Part shown: positions 22,601 to 33,699 of the stretch, piece by piece
How positions within the stretch are numbered: the stretch's first letter is position 1
How the letters are laid out: each line of letters starts with the position of its first letter
NCBI GenBank assembly: GCA_002900995.3
Contig: CM035310.1
Span: forward strand, 62,001 to 126,000
DNA: 64,000 nucleotides
Reading direction: 5' to 3'
From: Ganoderma boninense
Taxonomy: Eukaryota > Basidiomycota > Agaricomycetes > Polyporales > Polyporaceae
Position numbers and translations under genes: made by a program
Notes under the pieces: model-generated
What the model was told of the DNA's origin: nothing
What the model saw: the letters and a program-made list of their open reading frames with translations, nothing else
Databases searched by the model: none

Positions 22601-23662
22601 CCTTCCAGGAACGGCGTGCGCTCCTCGGGATCTTTGAAGCGTCGGAGAGCCAGGCCATCAAAGATGTCCTTCATCGGTTCGTTCTGGGGGCCACCACGAA
22701 AAACTTGGAGCCACTTCTCGATCTCCTCGCGAGAGAGCATGCGCCCGAGCCAGTGTATCATTGATTGGTGAAGGTACTTCCGCACAGGGAAGTGCATCAT
22801 TTTGCCGCGGATTGTACGCTTGCGCCAAAGTTTTGCCTCACAAGGCTGGCTCGTTCTAGTTGATTTGTACATGCATTTTTCCGGAGTAGAACCGTCAATG
22901 GGGTAGAGGGCAAAGCAGGAGGGGCAGCAAATGTATTCGCAGACTGACGGATCGAGATCAAAGGAGGCGAGGATGGTGCGCGGATTGCGAGCGAGGAAAC
23001 GCAGAAGTCGGAGATCTTCGGCAGTCAGAATGTCGGAGCCTCGAGCATATTCGAGCGTCAGACGAAACGTGTCCCTCATCCCCGCGAGGAGAACGCGTGT
23101 TGCTCGGCCAGGTAGACGGTACAGAACATTCATTGTGGCGGCGAGGACCGCTTGCGAGTAGATGGGTGCTAATGCTCTGCTCCACGTGCGCGATTGGAAT
23201 GCGAAAAATCGTGCTACGAAGGCGTCACGAATCATGTCAGATGCGTATAAGTTTGAGCGACTCACAGGTATCCACGTGTGTGGATTCCCCCTCAATAGCT
23301 CCGACAGCACCGCGTACTTGCTGCATGTCCCATTCTATCTCTTTCAGATCTTCAAGACGCTCGATCTCGTCACGGAGTTGCGCTCTGAGTTGCGACCAAC
23401 TCTGGGTGGCCTGGCAAGGCTCGGCGGGGATGGAATCTAGTGTAACCATGAGCCAAGTGTGGTATGCGATGAAGTTCCTGTTCGAATCGATGAGCGGATG
23501 CAGCGCACATCGACCGGCATTGTACCCGTCTTCAGAGCCATGAACGTAGCGTTCATAAGGACCGGCGGGGTGCTGAATAAACCGAAGGGCGCGACCAGAT
23601 AGCGAAAACGACAAGACGTTGTGAATGAAAGCTGTGCGGATGTAGCGAAGGTCGTCATCCAT
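19647..23662 (-). CDS. CACTA/EnSpm-type transposase (Tnp2 family)
   Basis: Minus-strand exons: about 23662-23266, 23213-21718, 21662 to about 21413, a further short exon ending near 21170, about 20950-20509, and 20455-19647. Introns at 23265-23214 (52 nt), 21717-21663 and 20508-20456 (53 nt) keep frame; the first and last carry a CTGAC branch site. The large second exon contains the Tnp2 core: IFSLSIDRFNPFQMKEAKQ with the first catalytic Asp, then ENIYLVGVIPGPTKPS, PLVCDLLGARQAAGLGAHNH with the second, and WSELLRLSYWNPILYVVVDS. The C-terminal exons have KLSADQWRTVSIVNLPITLI, AKIQPNHHLALHL and FGPVHAWRSFAFERFN, all standard for the family in Agaricomycetes. It would cut and paste CACTA-ended elements. 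I see no nonsense mutation in the core. The first exon and the joins between 21.4 and 20.9 kb are uncertain, and I did not find the terminal inverted repeats. Confidence 0.8.
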
Positions 23663-24779
23663 CTGAATGCCGATCCTATGGGATTCATGCCCCCCTGTGG
23701 GATTTAAGCCGGGGAGGAAAGGAACGTACAGTAATATCGGAACATACCTTGATCAACATCCTCCGTCTGCGCATTGACATCTGTCGGCTGTCCTGTCTGT
23801 GGGGCCGTCATGATATCCCTGATTCCATTCTCAGAACTTGCGGAACGGAAGCTTTCGAGACTCTTCTCGTCAGCTCGGTATCTCCGTGCGGTCGCCTTCG
23901 AAACGAAATCGATGGCAGGGTGGGCCGAAAATCTGGTATCCATACCGGCATCCTAGAGGAATTCGCCTCAGCATACAATAATACTGCCCGGCTCATGGAA
24001 CTTGCCCGTCTGCTGAGGAGTTGCAATGACTGGCGAAGCGGTGAGACGGACTGACGCTCGGACTGTAGGTGCGACGTTCAACGTTCAACGTTCAACTTCA
24101 AGTTCTAACTTCTGGGTCCTGCGCTTATGTCAGCGAGGCTTCCAGTCGAAGCAATTCGCGATCGGCCAAATCCGTTGTCCATGTCTCGATCTTTTCTCTC
24201 ATGTGGCCTCCGGATCCCAACAGCTATCCCATCGGGGTTTCATCTCAATGGTTTGCTTATCTGTCTTGTATCCGCCAGGTCAACAGCAATATGGCCACGA
24301 ATATTCTGGCGAGTGCTGGCTGTCAGTGCCCACAGACACCCCATAGACACCGACCACCAACCTGCCAGTGGACGGCCAAAGAGGTGCCAGTGCACACTGC
24401 AGACGTACTTCGACGGATGCAAGGACGCCGACATGTGAGCAGAAGTGTAGGAGCCTCCTGGCATTGATATCTGGCCGCCGCGCCGCTCCGCGCACACACA
24501 CTCTCCCTCGGAGGTCAGAGGTAAGTAGAGCCTGTAGCCTGGAAAGGTCATGTGAAATGACAACACGTTCATCCCTCCTGGCATTGGCTTCTTTGTCTGG
24601 TAGGACTGTTCTAGAAACTGGTATCATCCTTTGTTTGTGTCCTTGTAACCTCAATTTAACTCGCAGCATCCTCGACCTCCCTCCGTTTCCGATCTCCACC
24701 CCAAGCCCCTGCCAGAATGCCTCCACAGGCTGCTACCTCGTAAGCCGCTGATTGATCCCATGTTTCCGTCGACCTGACA

Positions 24780-25802
24780 TTGTGCTTTAGTCGTCCGTCC
24801 CTTCTCTTCACCGGCAAGGCTGATATGGCCTTGGGCCGCGCCAACCTGGGTGGCGCCGATGGGGAGCCGTCGAGGCCCGTTCGCATTGGAATCGTCGACC
24901 TTTCACACGACAAACGTTTGTCCCATGCTGGACCTACAGTTATCTGTGTAACTAACATCAATATTCTGCACGTATTAGTCGGGATCATCATTTGCCACTC
25001 TCAAGACGCCCCGGGCATTACTATGGATGTTCAGCCCATATTCGCCTCAGTGGTAGATGAACTACTCTTCTATGAATCTAACGAGGTTTGTTGGTACGCC
25101 AACTTACTCACGTCTGTCACATGGCTCACTGGTCATCAGGTTTTCCAGGTGATTATTCTGACCATCTTCCAAAGAGGTTGTAGCCACCACCGGTTCCAAG
25201 CGACGTTGAGGTTCACACAGGCGCTCGATTTCCACGAATGCTTGCGATATGTCGCAGAGGCTAAGGCACAACTTAGCTACGAAAATAACCAGTGGCTGCA
25301 AGAACTGAGTATCATCTACACGCGTCACTTGCGGTGGACCCACACTAGCCGGCTGAACGTCCCAGCGCCGCTTGTGCCATACTCCATGGACTCCGAGATG
25401 GAGGACGTCATGGACTCAGCATCGACGTCGCCGACGAGTTCTCTGCGCACAACCACCCCTGTCGAGGATGAAATGCCGAGGTCAGGCTCGCCAGCGACAC
25501 CTATCCCCACAGCGGGCACCACAGGACGCGCAGAAGAAGTCATTGCACCAGTGGCGGAGGAGACCCCATCGACACCACCTGGTACGTCGTATTCATATGT
25601 GTCAACTATGCGCCGCGTGTACTCACTGCACGTACTGCTTCCGATTCCACAGGTGGCGAAGCAACCATCCAGGAAGCCGGTCGGGGTAGTGCTTGAGAGG
25701 AGAGGCCTGCGCGTCACAAAGACTAGGTTGAGGAGTCTCGAAGTGCGTACGTCACGCGATCATCTTGTCTGTTCCGCTTGCGCGCGCGGACACATTTACT
25801 AG
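24780..25802 (+). CDS. Long hypothetical open frame, 340 codons
   Basis: The longest open frame of its neighbourhood on this strand. Its first half has mixed, partly hydrophobic sequence (a run near LHVLVGIIICHSQD). Its second half is rich in Ser, Thr, Pro and acidic residues (MDSEMEDVMDSASTSPTSSL). It ends with a Cys pair in LVCSACARG. It starts about 1.1 kb upstream of, and divergent from, the transposase gene, as accessory genes of CACTA elements sometimes do. Internal GT..AG pairs allow shorter spliced versions (for example a donor at GGTACGTCG near 25580). No domain recognised; it could be chance openness. Confidence 0.3.
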   Translation: MCFSRPSLLFTGKADMALGRANLGGADGEPSRPVRIGIVDLSHDKRLSHAGPTVICVTNINILHVLVGIIICHSQDAPGITMDVQPIFASVVDELLFYESNEVCWYANLLTSVTWLTGHQVFQVIILTIFQRGCSHHRFQATLRFTQALDFHECLRYVAEAKAQLSYENNQWLQELSIIYTRHLRWTHTSRLNVPAPLVPYSMDSEMEDVMDSASTSPTSSLRTTTPVEDEMPRSGSPATPIPTAGTTGRAEEVIAPVAEETPSTPPGTSYSYVSTMRRVYSLHVLLPIPQVAKQPSRKPVGVVLERRGLRVTKTRLRSLEVRTSRDHLVCSACARGHIY

Positions 25803-26029
25803 CGTATCATTTCTGTATTGTGATTCTTGCGTATGATTCTCAGATAGATGTCCATGTCCATCGTAATAGTGCTACGAAGTCACTAGGAGCTATCGAAGAC
25901 CGCAGAGCCTTCGCCCGTCGTGGAACGGGTTCAACGTCGAGGCGGGCCGACTTCTGGCCGAAGGGGCTAAACGATTTGTCGCGGGCGGGCATCTGAGAAT
26001 CGGGACAGCTAGGGAACCCCAACGCCTAC

Positions 26030-29000
26030 TTGTGAAGGACGGGGTCGCGTGCTCGCAGGGACAGAAGTAAAGGTCATGCCGAAGTTGCCTCCGACTCCTC
26101 TGGAATGTCCGGTCTCGCGGCGGCGCGCAACCACTGCGTGCCCGTGCCCATCGTCGAGCGATCTTCATGTCGAGGTGGGCGAGATCGACGTGTCGCGCGC
26201 ACGCACGTACCACACGACGTCTTCATGGGGGGGCGGCGGGGACAACAACGATTCCGCGCCTGGACACGACACGGTGTGGCGTTGGGAGAGAGCGCGGCAC
26301 GAAAGAACGAGGGCAGGAATCATGCAAGTTCGTGGAATGCGGCTGTGGGAAGATGCTGGGCGAGCAGTTCCCTGACGTCGAGGCCTGAGCCAAGAGCGAC
26401 GCCGGCTATGCGTGCCTCCGACGACGAGTGGGTGCTGGTCTCCAAGTCCGAGGGTGCGGTGCCGCATGGGAGGGCGCGGGCGCCTTTCCGGGCTGGTGGA
26501 TGACGATTGGTGGAGGTTTCTCCCGTCGCGACCGCACTGTCCCGCCGCGGGCGACTGGGGCGCCTCGAGCGACTGCGAGGGTGAGGCGGATAGTACAAGG
26601 TTCGTGATCTGAGCTGGTGGTGGTGGTGGTGGTGGCGGGGATTTCGGAGAGCGGGACGGGCGTCGGCATGTCGCTAGAATCGCGTAGCCACGCGAGGGAC
26701 TCTATGGGTCCGTCCGACGGCGATGGGTGCTGCTCTCTTATAGGTCAAAGTGGAGGAGTATCTTCGTACAACAGATGCAGAAGCAGTCAAAGTGAGAGGG
26801 GGACGGTGTGGCGCGGGAGGCGAGAAGGCGAGGCACACGAAATCATGGCCATCGTGTTCGATTGACAGGTTGTTGCTTGTCCCTGGGAAGGTGGGCGAGT
26901 TTGGGGCGGTGTGGAAGCGTTCTGTGCGTTTGAAGGGGCTCGCGATGCAGGCACCAGCACCAAACTCGTAGCGCTAACGTGTCGGCGGCGGCGAGTCGAT
27001 GCCACAAGGGTAGCGCGGTCAGACCTCTCACCGATCGTCCCGTCCTTCGTCGCGGCGCTCTCGGCCCATCGCCGCGCCGACCCTGTCCTCGTCCTCGTCC
27101 TGGTCAACTTCGCTCAAGCTCGGAGGAGGGGGCTTCAGCTTGCTCGTGCTCGAATCGCCGGGACAACGATCGTGAACCTTCGGTCGATTCGCCCATCTGG
27201 GCCTCGGAACTGACAGGAGACGGCGCTCGAGAGAGGCGAAGAGTCGAATCGTGGGGGAACGCAGCGGGTACGGGGGTTTGGGGGTGAAAAAAACGCAAAA
27301 CATGCTCTTTTCTGGGGGGCGTGCGCCGGCGGCCCTTTTCGCGGTAGGGGGGGGGTCCAGGGGTCTCACAGGGTCGTGCTCATCCCCCCGCGTATTTTTT
27401 TCGTATTCTATTCTTGCTCGGATAAATGGGGGAGTACTAGGGCCTGCGAGGACCACAGATGACGCACACAGAGGAGTCGTCGCCGCAGAGGCGACCGTGG
27501 AACAGAACCGCGACTTCCGTTCGTGGGGGCCCGAAGGGAAAACAAACGGGCGAGGACAGCTTGCGCTCGTCTCTGCTGTCCTCTGGTGGGTATTGGGGGG
27601 GGACGTCTAAAGGAACTGTCACACGTCTATGGGTTTCCGCACGAATCATTCGGGTGCCGCTCAGACGCGCTGAAAAGGCGAGACGTACCTGGACGGCGGG
27701 GAGAAGGGCCCCCTAGAGGGCTAGAAAAGGGATTCTCGCATGCCACGAGATATGATCCGATGGGGGTTCAGCGCGATCTATTCCACAAATTGCAGGACTT
27801 GCCTCCGTGATTGAGCGAATATTATCATCAGTAGGATGTCGGCGGGGGTCAAGCACAGATCTCGGGATCGTTGACTTATATGGAGTCGGGAAATAGACGT
27901 CTGGGTTAAATTGTAAAACCTGAAATGAAAAGCTCAAGAAGTATCGACGGGCGGACGAAGAGCATGAATCAGACCTCTTACAAGACCCAGGTTGTTCGTG
28001 AATTTAACCCCCAGTCAGTATGCGAGCGAGATATGCCCGGCATTAGAGGAGAAAGTGGGAAAACTGCAAGGTTCCATTACTGGGGCGCCACCACAAGCGA
28101 TAGATAGCCAACAACGCACTCAGCAGCGACCCTTTTCGCGCACATCCTGTCTGCGTCGGTACCTTAGTTGAGCAGCACAGCGTTGAAAGCCGTCAGACTT
28201 TTCCCCAAAAGAAAGAGGAAGGGCAAGGAGATGGATGTTTGGAAGACTGGCTGGTGCACGAAAACGTACCGTCGAAAGAATCCAGTGCCATTACGCCCTC
28301 CGTCCCCGGCTCCCTTTGATGTTTGCTGAGCCCCCCCAGAGCCTCTGAACACCACGAACGGAGCGGGCATGTGGATTTGGTGCGGAGGACGGGGTGCCAA
28401 TGAAGACCGATTTCGAGTATCCCTTTTGGTCGTGCCATCTGTCCGTGGAACTTTTGTGCATTACTCCGAGCAAGAGAAAGCGGCGGAAAAGAAGAATCCG
28501 CGGTGGGTAAAGTCGATGGGGGGGCGAGCCGATGAGGACGAAGACGAGCTGGTCCGTTAGGACGGACAACGGAGGAGGACGTCAGATTTGTGAACCTCCT
28601 CTCGAACGGGCTGAACAGCGTTCACTTCGGGAAAACGACGACCAAATCCGCCCATTTCGTGCTTTGTGGCATGTGGGTGTGGCGATAACACAGGGGACAC
28701 TTTTGGGACGTGTTAAAGCAGGGGGGCAAGAAAGGGCAAAGAGAAGCCGGGAGGACCACTGGGCCCCAAGTACACCAAGTTCAAAATTGAGAGAGTGGAA
28801 GGAGCCTTCCGCCTCGCCGTGACCAGTGGACTGGCGGCTTATTCCCGAATCGTCCGATTCGCTCGAAGATCGAGTCCTCCCTGCTAGAGGGAGAAAAATA
28901 CAGAATAAACACAAGTATAGATATCAGATTAGAGCCCAGAACTATAAAGGTCCGACTAGTAACAACACACAGGAAAGTAATAAACGCGGGCACAATCAGA

Positions 29001-29274
29001 CACATCAGGGAAATGCAGCCGATCTCCAATTCCGGCCTGGGCCAGCCCTCAGCGCGCAACCGGAATGCTGACAGCAAGTTCCTATGCCGCCCCGTCGCTT
29101 CAAACATAACTCTTGTCCATCTCTGAGGAGAAACTTCTCGGCGCGGGGAACATCCGACGTTGAGAACCCGAGCGAGTACTCTAGAGGACGCACAACGCAT
29201 CATAACCCGCTCCAAAGCCATGGAATGCGCGAATCACGGTGCCGACACAGACCTCGAACTCGGGCCGGCGAGTT
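26030..29274 (-). repeat. Left arm of the inverted duplication
   Basis: About 3.2 kb that is the reverse complement of 36918-40063. The outer edge is the block CTTGTGAAGGACGGG, matching the right arm near 40049-40063; beyond it the flanks differ. The inner edge coincides with the N gap at 29275. Identity is high near the inner end but there are many 1-2 nt indels, often in homopolymers, and near the outer end the left arm has about 65 extra bases (about 26070-26134) missing from the right. The arm carries the reverse of the last ~280 bp of the gene at 36.0-37.2 kb and of its downstream region. Confidence 0.85.
28996..29274 (-). pseudogene. Truncated 3' copy of the gene at 36010-37195
   Basis: Reverse complement of the last exon of the 36 kb gene from about its PPEFEV region to its stop, cut by the N gap. 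Compared with that gene it has extra or missing single bases near PPEFEV, near the block equivalent to 37046-37056 and at the stop, so the frame is lost. Either a decayed copy or a poorly corrected assembly of the same sequence. Confidence 0.7.
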
Positions 29275-29374
29275 NNNNNNNNNNNNNNNNNNNNNNNNNN
29301 NNNNNNNNNNNNNNNNNNNNNNNNNNNNNNNNNNNNNNNNNNNNNNNNNNNNNNNNNNNNNNNNNNNNNNNNNN
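29275..29374. other. Assembly gap, exactly 100 N
   Basis: One hundred consecutive N, the usual convention for a gap of unknown size. Its left edge coincides with the inner end of the left duplication arm; sequence to its right does not match what follows the corresponding point in the right arm. Confidence 0.99.
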
Positions 29375-30700
29375 ACTCGCCTATGACCAGGCGTTCCTGC
29401 ACCTGATTCGCCATATGAACACCTTAGGAGGAAGGTTAGCCGAGCACAAGTCTCCTCCTAACAAGCGTAAGACAACGTACACAAGGACGTCGGTGAATGC
29501 CCTGAACGCACGGTTCCCTCTGAAGCAGTGTCGTAAGACGATTCGGAGGAAGCATCAGAGGATGTCGAGTTGCCGAGGAGTAGCTTATGGTCTCTGGGAG
29601 TTTCGAAGGAATGATGTCCGTTCATGGTCGAAAACTGGGGTCTGTTGAACTGCGGGGGTTGAAGGAAGTAGAGCAAGGGGAAGACCCTCTGCTTATTAAA
29701 TGTTTCTCTGAGGCTGCTGTAGCCAGAAGACTGGCACAGACAGTGCGTCCTCCCCATGGCCCGACATGATGAGTACTTGCTTGCCACTAGGCGTGTCGCG
29801 GGATACTGCGGTGCCGAGGGTTGGTTCGCTTATCACGGGGTGGTATACAATGCTACCCACGACCCAAATGGCCCCGCTCCTGCCAAAAGACACCAGGTCT
29901 CCCGCGTCCTGGGGGACTCAATGCGACAACGGCCCCCAAAGCTGCCGTCCAGAGCACGGGAATGCGTGGGACTCATGATGAGGTAGACCCTGTGCAGACG
30001 CACAACACCGCGCCCAGCGGCTGGATGCCAATGTCGGAGTATTGCAACCCCATTTACCTCACGAGTCACCGCAGCGTTGCGGGTCCAACCATTCAACGCT
30101 ACGGTACCGATATCGGAACGGACGCGGTATCCTCGCCCCATTGCGACAAGTCGACGTCCCGAGGGTGCCGGCTCTCGGGGACAGTTATGGTCTGTTACTT
30201 ACCGAATTTCAAGGCCTCCCCGAGTCCTCCCCGGTCCCCGGCTGGGACGTGTGACGATGTCAAGAGAACAAAGACTTCATGGTGGGCGTCTACGGGACAT
30301 CCGGAAACGGGTATTTTCAGGGTTAGAGGAATCAATGTCAATGTGACTGATGTGACTATAGTAACGTTCTCAGATCTCTTATTGTTCTCCCAGATCGTGC
30401 CTCGCCGTTGAATTGCGACGCTGTATCTCCAGATCTAAAAGCTTCTCGACCTTCTCAAACTCTCTCACTGCTTCCACGCCCCCATGTTGAGGCCACCATG
30501 AGGCGGTCATCAGGTCACGATCCGCACGACCAGCGATCATGGATGGGCCGAGCAAGCCTGTCCGGGCCGGTCACCTATCAAGGAGTCTTGGCCGTTCCAA
30601 TTGGAAAAACAAAGCCGCCTGGCTGAGCGTGGTCATACCGACTCATTCTGGATTAATGGTGTGCACCGATAGGGTGTGTCAATTGGACGAATATAAGCAA
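29375..30700. other. Spacer to the right of the gap
   Basis: On the minus strand a Ser-rich open frame starts at 29637 (MNGHHSFETPRDHKLLL...) with a possible donor at GTGCGT near 29519, so it could be a first exon of a gene lost in the gap. Other open frames between 29.7 and 30.6 kb overlap on both strands without support. Confidence 0.3.
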
Positions 30701-30703
30701 TTG

Positions 30704-31797
30704 TTACACGGAAATAGACACTCGCAGACGATCGAGCGAATCCACAACTCCCCGGAGTGCACGATCGTGGATGGAGAGTAGGGCATCCACGTCACGTACG
30801 GGACAAATCAACGCGCCGAACGTTCTGGGCGCGTCGAGCACCAGGCGGCCAATAGTTTCATCGGCATCCTCTCGAAGGGATTGGAGCGAATCGTCGAGAG
30901 CGGCCAGAAGATGAGCCGCTACGAGGATGGCGGAATCGCGGTTGCCGTCTGCATTATCCGGGTGACATGGTTAGAGCTTTGAATCGAAGCGCAAAGTACA
31001 GTAGCTGTGGACGAAACTCACCGACGATAGCACGGGTTACAGATTCATCGTGTTGAAGCTCATCACGAAGTTCAGCGGTTAGCGACCAAGCCTCGTCGAT
31101 AGAGGAATGCAGGTATGTTACAGAGTCGATCATTCCCTCTAACGCGATTTCCATAGCCTTACGCAGCATGACTTTCGGGAACCCGCTGAAAATGCCTAAC
31201 AGAACGCTCATCTCGTTTGCCCCGTTGCGCACTGCGAGGTCGATGGAGGCGACCCTATTATTTTTCAGGACGCTGGAAAATGAGGATTGGGTCCGATACG
31301 CACCTAGCAACGGTCAACTCCAAGTGAATAACAAGATCTAGCATTCCTTGAAGCCATCGGCGCCGTAACGGGGCAAGCTGTCCCTCGCGATCAGAGAGCA
31401 ATCCTGGCCGTAAAACTGTCGCGTTTAAGTCGAGTAGAATATGGACCGGAATTAAAAGTCTGTCGTGCCCGTGCGTATCGAAGGATATGCGTTGAGCTAA
31501 ATCCCGTTGGCTAAGGAGGACCTCTACCAGCCCCAGGCAGGTTTCGTGTTCTTCTTTGGGGACGATCGACGTCGCGCAGGCTGTTGGAACGCGCGATAAA
31601 GCCGGAAACATGCATGGGGTTGCGATGATTGTTCGCCCGATCGAGGTTATGGTCTTCGCCGTATGGAAGCGGGTCGAGGTAGAAAGACCGAAAGTGTCCG
31701 GGGAACGGAGGAAGAAGGCGGCGAGAGGATGCCATTGATATCCAACAATGGCAACGGCTGCGATGCAGAGAGCGATACCGACATAAATCCGTGGCAT
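30704..31797 (-). CDS. Hypothetical protein with one N-terminal membrane anchor, three exons
   Basis: Exons 31797-31304, 31254-31022 and 30948-30704 join in phase into 323 residues ending at TAA; the introns are 49 and 73 nt. The start is the first ATG of the open frame and is followed at once by a hydrophobic helix, IYVGIALCIAAVAIVGYQW, that fits a signal anchor or a cleavable signal. The rest is alpha-helical and soluble-looking, with segments such as LGLVEVLLSQRDLAQRI, KAMEIALEGMIDSVTYLHSS and a regular heptad-like stretch, LAALDDSLQSLREDADETIG. No catalytic motif is evident and I do not recognise the family. Because every exon edge is a good splice site and the frame is clean, I regard it as a real intact gene, probably of a basidiomycete-specific membrane or secreted family. 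Confidence 0.6.
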
Positions 31798-31889
31798 AGT
31801 GGAGTACGAGCAGGCTGGCGATAGCTCTGGTCAATCAATAGGGTCGGGAGCGACGCAATGAGAATGTTGTACGCACTCGAATGAGTAGA

Positions 31890-31945
31890 TTTGGGACTGG
31901 GGAAGATGGTGACTGGGGGAGATGGTGACTGGGGGAGATGATGAC
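31890..31945 (+). repeat. Short tandem repeat, ~18 bp unit
   Basis: GACTGGGG(G)(A)AGATGGT/GATG is repeated three times in a row. A small minisatellite just upstream of the membrane-anchored gene. Confidence 0.7.
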
Positions 31946-32277
31946 GGTGAAACAGAATAAAGATGAGGGAATATCGAGTTGGAACGTTGCCTCCATCGGA
32001 TACGGGATTTCAGCTGTGGGAGTTTGAGTCGCCAGGTCCGAGCATGGGTCGAGATGGTCAGGATGGAACTTGTACCGCGTCACGTCGTGCGGGTCTCTCG
32101 CCCCCCCGATATTTGGAGATCTGAAAATGGGAATAAGTACATATGCTTGATACTGTCTTTCGGAACTCGGCAGGTTCGGGCGAGTTGGGCGTGGCTTGAG
32201 GCACGAATGTAAACGCCCAGTCTATCCATGCCGTTGCCTGCAACAGCCCGAACTCGCCTGCGCCACATTGCGGCGCC

Positions 32278-32304
32278 TCGGGCCTCAGGCCTCAGGCCTC
32301 AGCG
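32278..32304 (+). repeat. GGCCTCA tandem repeat
   Basis: Three head-to-tail copies of a 7-bp unit, GGCCTCA, followed by a degenerate one. Confidence 0.6.
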
Positions 32305-32570
32305 CCTGACTTCGACCACGGCCAGTAGGCCTGAGCGCAGATCATCCTCGTGGTGCGAAACAGCTTCTACCGTTGCAAATTTTTGTTCCAATACGTTGTA
32401 GGGCTTTTTATCCCCAACGGGGTCCAGAATTGGCAAGTTACAGTTGTGTGCACATGAGGATGCGGCGATGGTGTCGTCAACGCCCGTCTTCTTCGTCGCC
32501 TCCGTAAAGCTGTCGACGACTCGGACGCTGTTTTACTGTTTTGCAGTCTAACTCTCACTCTAGGATTACC

Positions 32571-33663
32571 ATGATCGAGCCCAAGGAGACAGTGACGATT
32601 CATGTCCGTCACTTTGACACTCCCGCATTTTTACTACCTAGGGACCAAGACGTCGAAGTGACGCCTTCCGTTATTATTCTTCGCCACTGTCACTTCGTGA
32701 AACAATTCGCTATCATATCTCGGTGAGTACACGCTTAAAATATCGCAGCAGCCCTTTCTAACGTTGTGTAGCCCGTCAGGTACGGAGGAGGCTGAGGAGG
32801 CTCCCAAGCGGAAGGCGACGAGGGGTCATCATGTAGCATTTGTCTCCGACATTGTAAGCAACGTCGACTTAATGTAGCTTCCGCCGACTCATTCGAAGCA
32901 TACCTGTAGCTCCCACAACTGTCGTCTGAACGAGGGGCCATTTCAAAATCTGACAAACAGAGCGCGGGGGGGTAAGTTCGTACACCTTGCTCCAGGAGGG
33001 AAGATCTCACGTTGCCATCAAGGACCAAGGACCACCCCGCCAGCACTCGGAAGTCTTCCCGGATATCATCGCCACCCCCTGAGAGCGGTGGAGAGGCCTC
33101 CGTGGCTCCCTTTTCGATCACGACTTCTGTGCAAGTCCAGCCACCACAGTTACGACTGCCAACAATGCATGCGTCAGATGTCGACTGCATATCGGTTCCC
33201 ACATCAGCTGGTCTTGCCGAGCCGGCCAGCAGCTCCCCGCCGTGAGTGCCCAGTCACCCAGTACACAAAGAGTGCTGATTACGCCTTCAGCAATCTGCGT
33301 CTAGTGGTCACCCAGCACTCACACGCCATTCGAGACCGAAACGAAAAGACGGTCTGGTACGCTTCTAAAGGACCTGATCTCCTGGGGTCGCCGATTGTCC
33401 CCTCTATATCCAATCGACAAGACGGATATCTTTACGTGCACACCGCCTCTGGAGACCGGCGTCAGCTCTGGATGTGGGAGGCCGGGAAATGGATCGCGGT
33501 GGAATTGTACCGTGCGCATCCATACATGAAGGGATATGTCCTGAACCTGCTATCCAATGGTGAGCCATCATGGGTAACGGCAGAGACTGTGCGAACATAC
33601 AGGGGTCGTGCAAAGAAGCGCGAGCTGGGGAAAACCGAGAAGGACAAGGTAGCTACGGTTTGA
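32571..33663 (+). CDS. Hypothetical small protein gene, four or more exons
   Basis: Starts at ATG 32571 (MIEPKETVTIHVRHFDTPAF...), a short exon ending TCTCG before GTGAGT at about 32723. A second exon (PSGTEEAEEAPKRKATRGHH) ends before GTAAGC. A short Ser/Lys exon and a Ser/Pro-rich linker follow. The last exon, from about 33280, encodes a compact domain with LRLVVTQHSHAIRDRNEKTV, YLYVHTASGDRRQLWMWEAG and SWVTAETVRTYRGRAKKREL, ending at TGA 33663. The Trp-rich beta pattern of the last part recalls small basidiomycete proteins of unknown function that are common beside transposons. The joins in the middle (32.86-33.28 kb) are uncertain and the full frame was not proven. Confidence 0.45.
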
Positions 33664-33699
33664 GCCACTAGCTCAGCTTCACGGTAGCAAGCTGATGTC

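Noticed and set aside
19647..23662. KDZ-type transposase
   Set aside because: KDZ transposases usually accompany fungal TET/JBP genes, but the motifs here (IDRFNPF, VCDLLGARQAAG, FGPVHAWRSFAFERFN) are those of Tnp2/CACTA.
26049..27213. Many overlapping GC-rich open frames in the duplication arms
   Set aside because: Frames are broken at different places in the two arms and change strand freely; no splice model gives a consistent protein in both.
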